Of a DNA stretch of 6,970 nt, positions 5,540 to 6,970 are shown one piece after another. The notes under the pieces are model-generated. The model was given only the letters and a program-made list of their open reading frames with translations, searched no databases and was not told the DNA's origin. The first letter of the stretch is position 1. The number at the start of each line of letters is the position of its first letter. The translations under genes and the position numbers were made by a program. Source of the stretch: Oscillospiraceae bacterium (lineage in GTDB: Bacteria; Bacillota; Clostridia; Oscillospirales; Oscillospiraceae); contig CACXHI010000192.1 of NCBI GenBank assembly GCA_902767395.1, forward strand, positions 1 through 6,970, given 5' to 3'.

Positions 5540-6260
5540 ACAGCGGTTGATCCTTTGCAATTTTCATGGGAACCGTGCGCAGCAGATGCTCCGGGTCCAC
5601 CTCGGGAAAGCGGCGGTCCAGCGCCTCCAGCAACGCACCCATGTGGGGGTTGCGATAATAAAAATGGTGTGCGTCAGAGGCAATGACAGAAACCAAACCG
5701 CGGCGCAGAAGAACCGCCGCGCTCAAGTAAGCGTCCTCGCCCAGCTCGCCGAGAATGCTGCCCTTGTTGACCTGAAGAACACGCCCGCGTGCAACCCAGA
5801 GCTCGGCCAGCTCGGGAGAACGCTGTACGCAGTCGTAGCGCTCCGGATGTGCCACGACGGGAACCATACTCGCGTTCTCCACCGCGCGGAAGCAGTGCTC
5901 CATATAGGCTGGGTCCTCGTCAAAATAGAATTCCAAAAGCAGGTAGCGCGAGGCGTTGAGCGTCATAAAATCGTCCGCCTCCAGATGCGCTTCAAAATTG
6001 CCTCTTGCAAGGATCTCGGCGCCGGAAAGAATCCGGATGGGAATTCCGTTTTCGTCAAGCGTGGACTGCAATCTTCGATAGGAGGCAATCAACTCAGGAG
6101 AACGATAGTTCTTACGCGCGTCATGGGTGTTGCAGTGCGGGGTGGCAAAGATGTATTCGACGCCCGAGCTGGCGGCAGCCGCAGCCATCTCCAGACTGAC
6201 GCCGAGCGTTTCGGCGCCGTCGTCCAGACCGGGCAGAATATGACAATGCAGATCCAACAC
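5538..6260 (-). CDS. cpsB: CpsB/YwqE-type PHP-fold protein-tyrosine phosphatase
   Basis: A 240-residue cytosolic metal-dependent phosphatase, the family that removes phosphate from the tyrosine tails of BY-kinases in Gram-positive bacteria. PHP metal-ligand motifs are all present: DLHCH (His5, His7), LDDGAE (Asp14), ATPHCN (His42), GAEI (Glu82), LLLEF (Glu110), AHPERY (His138) and SDAHH (Asp196, His198). Their spacing closely follows that of the pneumococcal protein Cps4B, and the length is normal for the family. The start is GTG at 6260: GGGGAGG lies 8 nt upstream, and the His-x-His metal motif begins four residues later, so little could be missing. It is the first gene of the four-gene operon, about 26 nt after the predicted transcription start. 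The symbol follows the capsule-locus family; a specific role in capsule formation is not shown here. The natural substrates are presumably the two kinases encoded downstream. Confidence 0.94.
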   Translation of the reverse strand: MLDLHCHILPGLDDGAETLGVSLEMAAAAASSGVEYIFATPHCNTHDARKNYRSPELIASYRRLQSTLDENGIPIRILSGAEILARGNFEAHLEADDFMTLNASRYLLLEFYFDEDPAYMEHCFRAVENASMVPVVAHPERYDCVQRSPELAELWVARGRVLQVNKGSILGELGEDAYLSAAVLLRRGLVSVIASDAHHFYYRNPHMGALLEALDRRFPEVDPEHLLRTVPMKIAKDQPL

Positions 6261-6268
6261 CGACGAAA

Positions 6269-6275
6269 CCTCCCC
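6269..6275 (-). promoter_or_regulatory. Ribosome binding site supporting the GTG start of cpsB
   Basis: GGGGAGG on the - strand lies 8 nt before GTG 6260. No ATG in this frame has comparable support, and the catalytic DLHCH motif begins almost at once after the GTG. Confidence 0.85.
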
Positions 6276-6292
6276 AGCATACTGTTTCCGTT

Positions 6293-6321
6293 AATATATC
6301 ACATTGGCAAAGAAAAAGCAA
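6293..6321 (-). promoter_or_regulatory. Predicted promoter of the cpsB-kinase operon
   Basis: On the - strand, -35 TTGCTT (6321-6316) is followed by a 17-nt spacer and -10 TATATT (6298-6293), preceded by TGA, which makes an extended -10 (TGnTATATT). Transcription would start near 6286, leaving a leader of about 26 nt that holds the GGGGAGG site and little else, so attenuation in the leader is unlikely. Predicted by pattern only. Confidence 0.7.
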
Positions 6322-6372
6322 CTGTTTCGCCAGAAAAACATGGAGGGAAATGTCCGGAAGCGGCGAGATATC

Positions 6373-6393
6373 AAAGTGCTTTAAAAGCGCTTT
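6373..6393. repeat. Inverted repeat between the divergent cpsB and gap promoters
   Basis: Arms AAAGTGCT (6373-6380) and AGCGCTTT (6386-6393) pair over 8 bp, with one G-T wobble, around the loop TTAAA. On the + strand a T-rich run (TTTATTTTG) follows, so it resembles a weak rho-independent terminator, but no + strand gene precedes it. It lies 29 nt upstream of the gap -35 and about 52 nt upstream of the operon -35, so an operator for one or both promoters is an alternative. Confidence 0.45.
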
Positions 6394-6421
6394 TTTATTT
6401 TGTTTCTGAGGATAAAACATC

Positions 6422-6450
6422 TGGACAATTGAAAAGAAACAGTGTATAAT
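6422..6450 (+). promoter_or_regulatory. Predicted sigma-A-type promoter of gap
   Basis: TGGACA (6422-6427, five of six matches to TTGACA), a 17-nt spacer, then a perfect TATAAT (6445-6450). Transcription would start near 6457, giving a leader of roughly 70 nt before the ATG. A weaker second candidate is TTACAA (6462-6467) with TATACT (6487-6492) at 19-nt spacing. Confidence 0.82.
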
Positions 6451-6528
6451 AAGCGCGGCGGTTACAAAGAATCGTCATAATACTGTTATACTGATGCGCT
6501 TGAGTGCGCGAAACGGAGGAAAACTATT

Positions 6529-6970
6529 ATGCCTGTCAAAGTAGCAATCAACGGTTTTGGACGTATCGGCCGTCTGGCCTTCCGTCAGATGTTCGGCGAT
6601 TCCGCTTATGAGATCGTTGCCATCAACGACCTGACCTCTTCCAAGATGCTGGCCCATCTGCTCAAGTATGACTCCACGCAGGGCAATTACGCGAACAACC
6701 ACACGGTTGAATATAACGAGGGCGAGGGCGAGGACAACTATATTGTGGTTGACGGCAAGAAGATCGTCATCTACAAGATGCCCAATGCCGCAGATCTGCC
6801 TTGGGGCAAGCTCGGTGTTGACGTCGTGCTCGAGTGCACCGGCTTCTACACAAAGAAGGAGAAGGCACAGGCCCATATCGACGCCGGCGCCAAGAAGGTC
6901 GTAATTTCCGCGCCTGCCGGCAACGATCTGCCCACCATCGTCTATAACGTCAACCATCAGAAGCTGACCA
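6529..6970 (+). CDS. gap: Type I glyceraldehyde-3-phosphate dehydrogenase, N-terminal part
   Basis: Cytosolic glycolytic enzyme that oxidises glyceraldehyde 3-phosphate to 1,3-bisphosphoglycerate with NAD. The first 147 codons are in the window and the rest runs off the right edge. Visible: the Rossmann dinucleotide motif INGFGRIGR (7-15), AINDL with Asp34, which in this family favours NAD over NADP, KYDSTQG (46-52), the ECTGFYT segment (102-108) and KKVVISAPA (122-130). The catalytic Cys region, normally near residue 150, lies just past the edge, so activity cannot be confirmed. The ATG at 6529 has GGAGG at 6515-6519, 9 nt upstream. Codon use (AAG, GAC, ATC, GGC favoured) looks like that of a highly expressed gene. 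It is divergent from the tyrosine-kinase operon, with 268 nt between the two starts. Confidence 0.97.
   Translation, partial: MPVKVAINGFGRIGRLAFRQMFGDSAYEIVAINDLTSSKMLAHLLKYDSTQGNYANNHTVEYNEGEGEDNYIVVDGKKIVIYKMPNAADLPWGKLGVDVVLECTGFYTKKEKAQAHIDAGAKKVVISAPAGNDLPTIVYNVNHQKLT

Noticed and set aside
4829..5686. 285-codon + strand open frame opposite the Ig-like protein and cpsB
   Set aside because: It overlaps two supported genes on the other strand, has no ribosome binding site, and its composition looks non-coding.
5478..6449. 323-codon + strand open frame opposite cpsB
   Set aside because: Antisense to the phosphatase, whose motifs are all intact. It shows no recognisable protein features and would run through the divergent promoter region.
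6457..6528. Leader of gap considered as a riboswitch or attenuator
   Set aside because: Only a weak 4-bp GCGC inverted repeat (6496-6509) is visible in about 70 nt, with no terminator-like structure or known aptamer pattern.
6475..6957. - strand open frame opposite gap
   Set aside because: Antisense to an unmistakable GAPDH N-terminus; the strong codon bias of gap explains the absence of stops.

Overview
The window comes from a Gram-positive, moderately G+C-rich bacterium. Strong AAGGAGG-type ribosome binding sites, a CpsB-type (PHP-fold) tyrosine phosphatase, CpsC/CpsD-like kinases and the gap and rpiB sequences fit the Clostridia. A gut Oscillospiraceae-like lineage is my best guess, from recall of protein style and not from a search.

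Layout. From 2 to 1493 on the + strand lie the 3' part of an unrecognised multi-pass membrane protein and rpiB (ribose-5-phosphate isomerase B). A perfect 15-bp hairpin with T-runs on both sides (1507-1540) separates rpiB from a convergent operon and can terminate transcription both ways. From 6260 down to 1577 on the - strand is a compact four-gene operon: a CpsB/YwqE-like metal-dependent tyrosine phosphatase (GTG start), a membrane-anchored protein with three Ig-like modules, and two tandem bacterial tyrosine kinases (BY-kinases). Each kinase is fused to its own Wzz/CpsC-type membrane domain. Gaps between genes are 4 to 16 nt, and the ribosome binding sites of the last three genes sit on or in the end of the gene before. 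An extended -10 promoter is visible at 6293-6321. From 6529 to the edge on the + strand is the start of gap (glyceraldehyde-3-phosphate dehydrogenase), with its own consensus-like promoter at 6422-6450. A palindromic hairpin lies between the two divergent promoters.

How the genes fit together. The operon encodes a full tyrosine phosphorylation cycle (two kinases, one phosphatase) plus a probable extracellular partner. It contains no glycosyltransferase, flippase, polymerase or sugar-nucleotide gene, although relatives normally sit at the head of capsule or exopolysaccharide clusters. Here the module stands alone between two central-carbon genes. Its most striking trait is the C-terminal tail of both kinases: Gly-Tyr dipeptide repeats, with 12 tyrosines in one and 15 in the other, including an uninterrupted (GY)10G run. 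These replace the short tyrosine cluster usual in the family. The tails are encoded by hexamer-periodic DNA shared between the two genes, which could allow length change or recombination.
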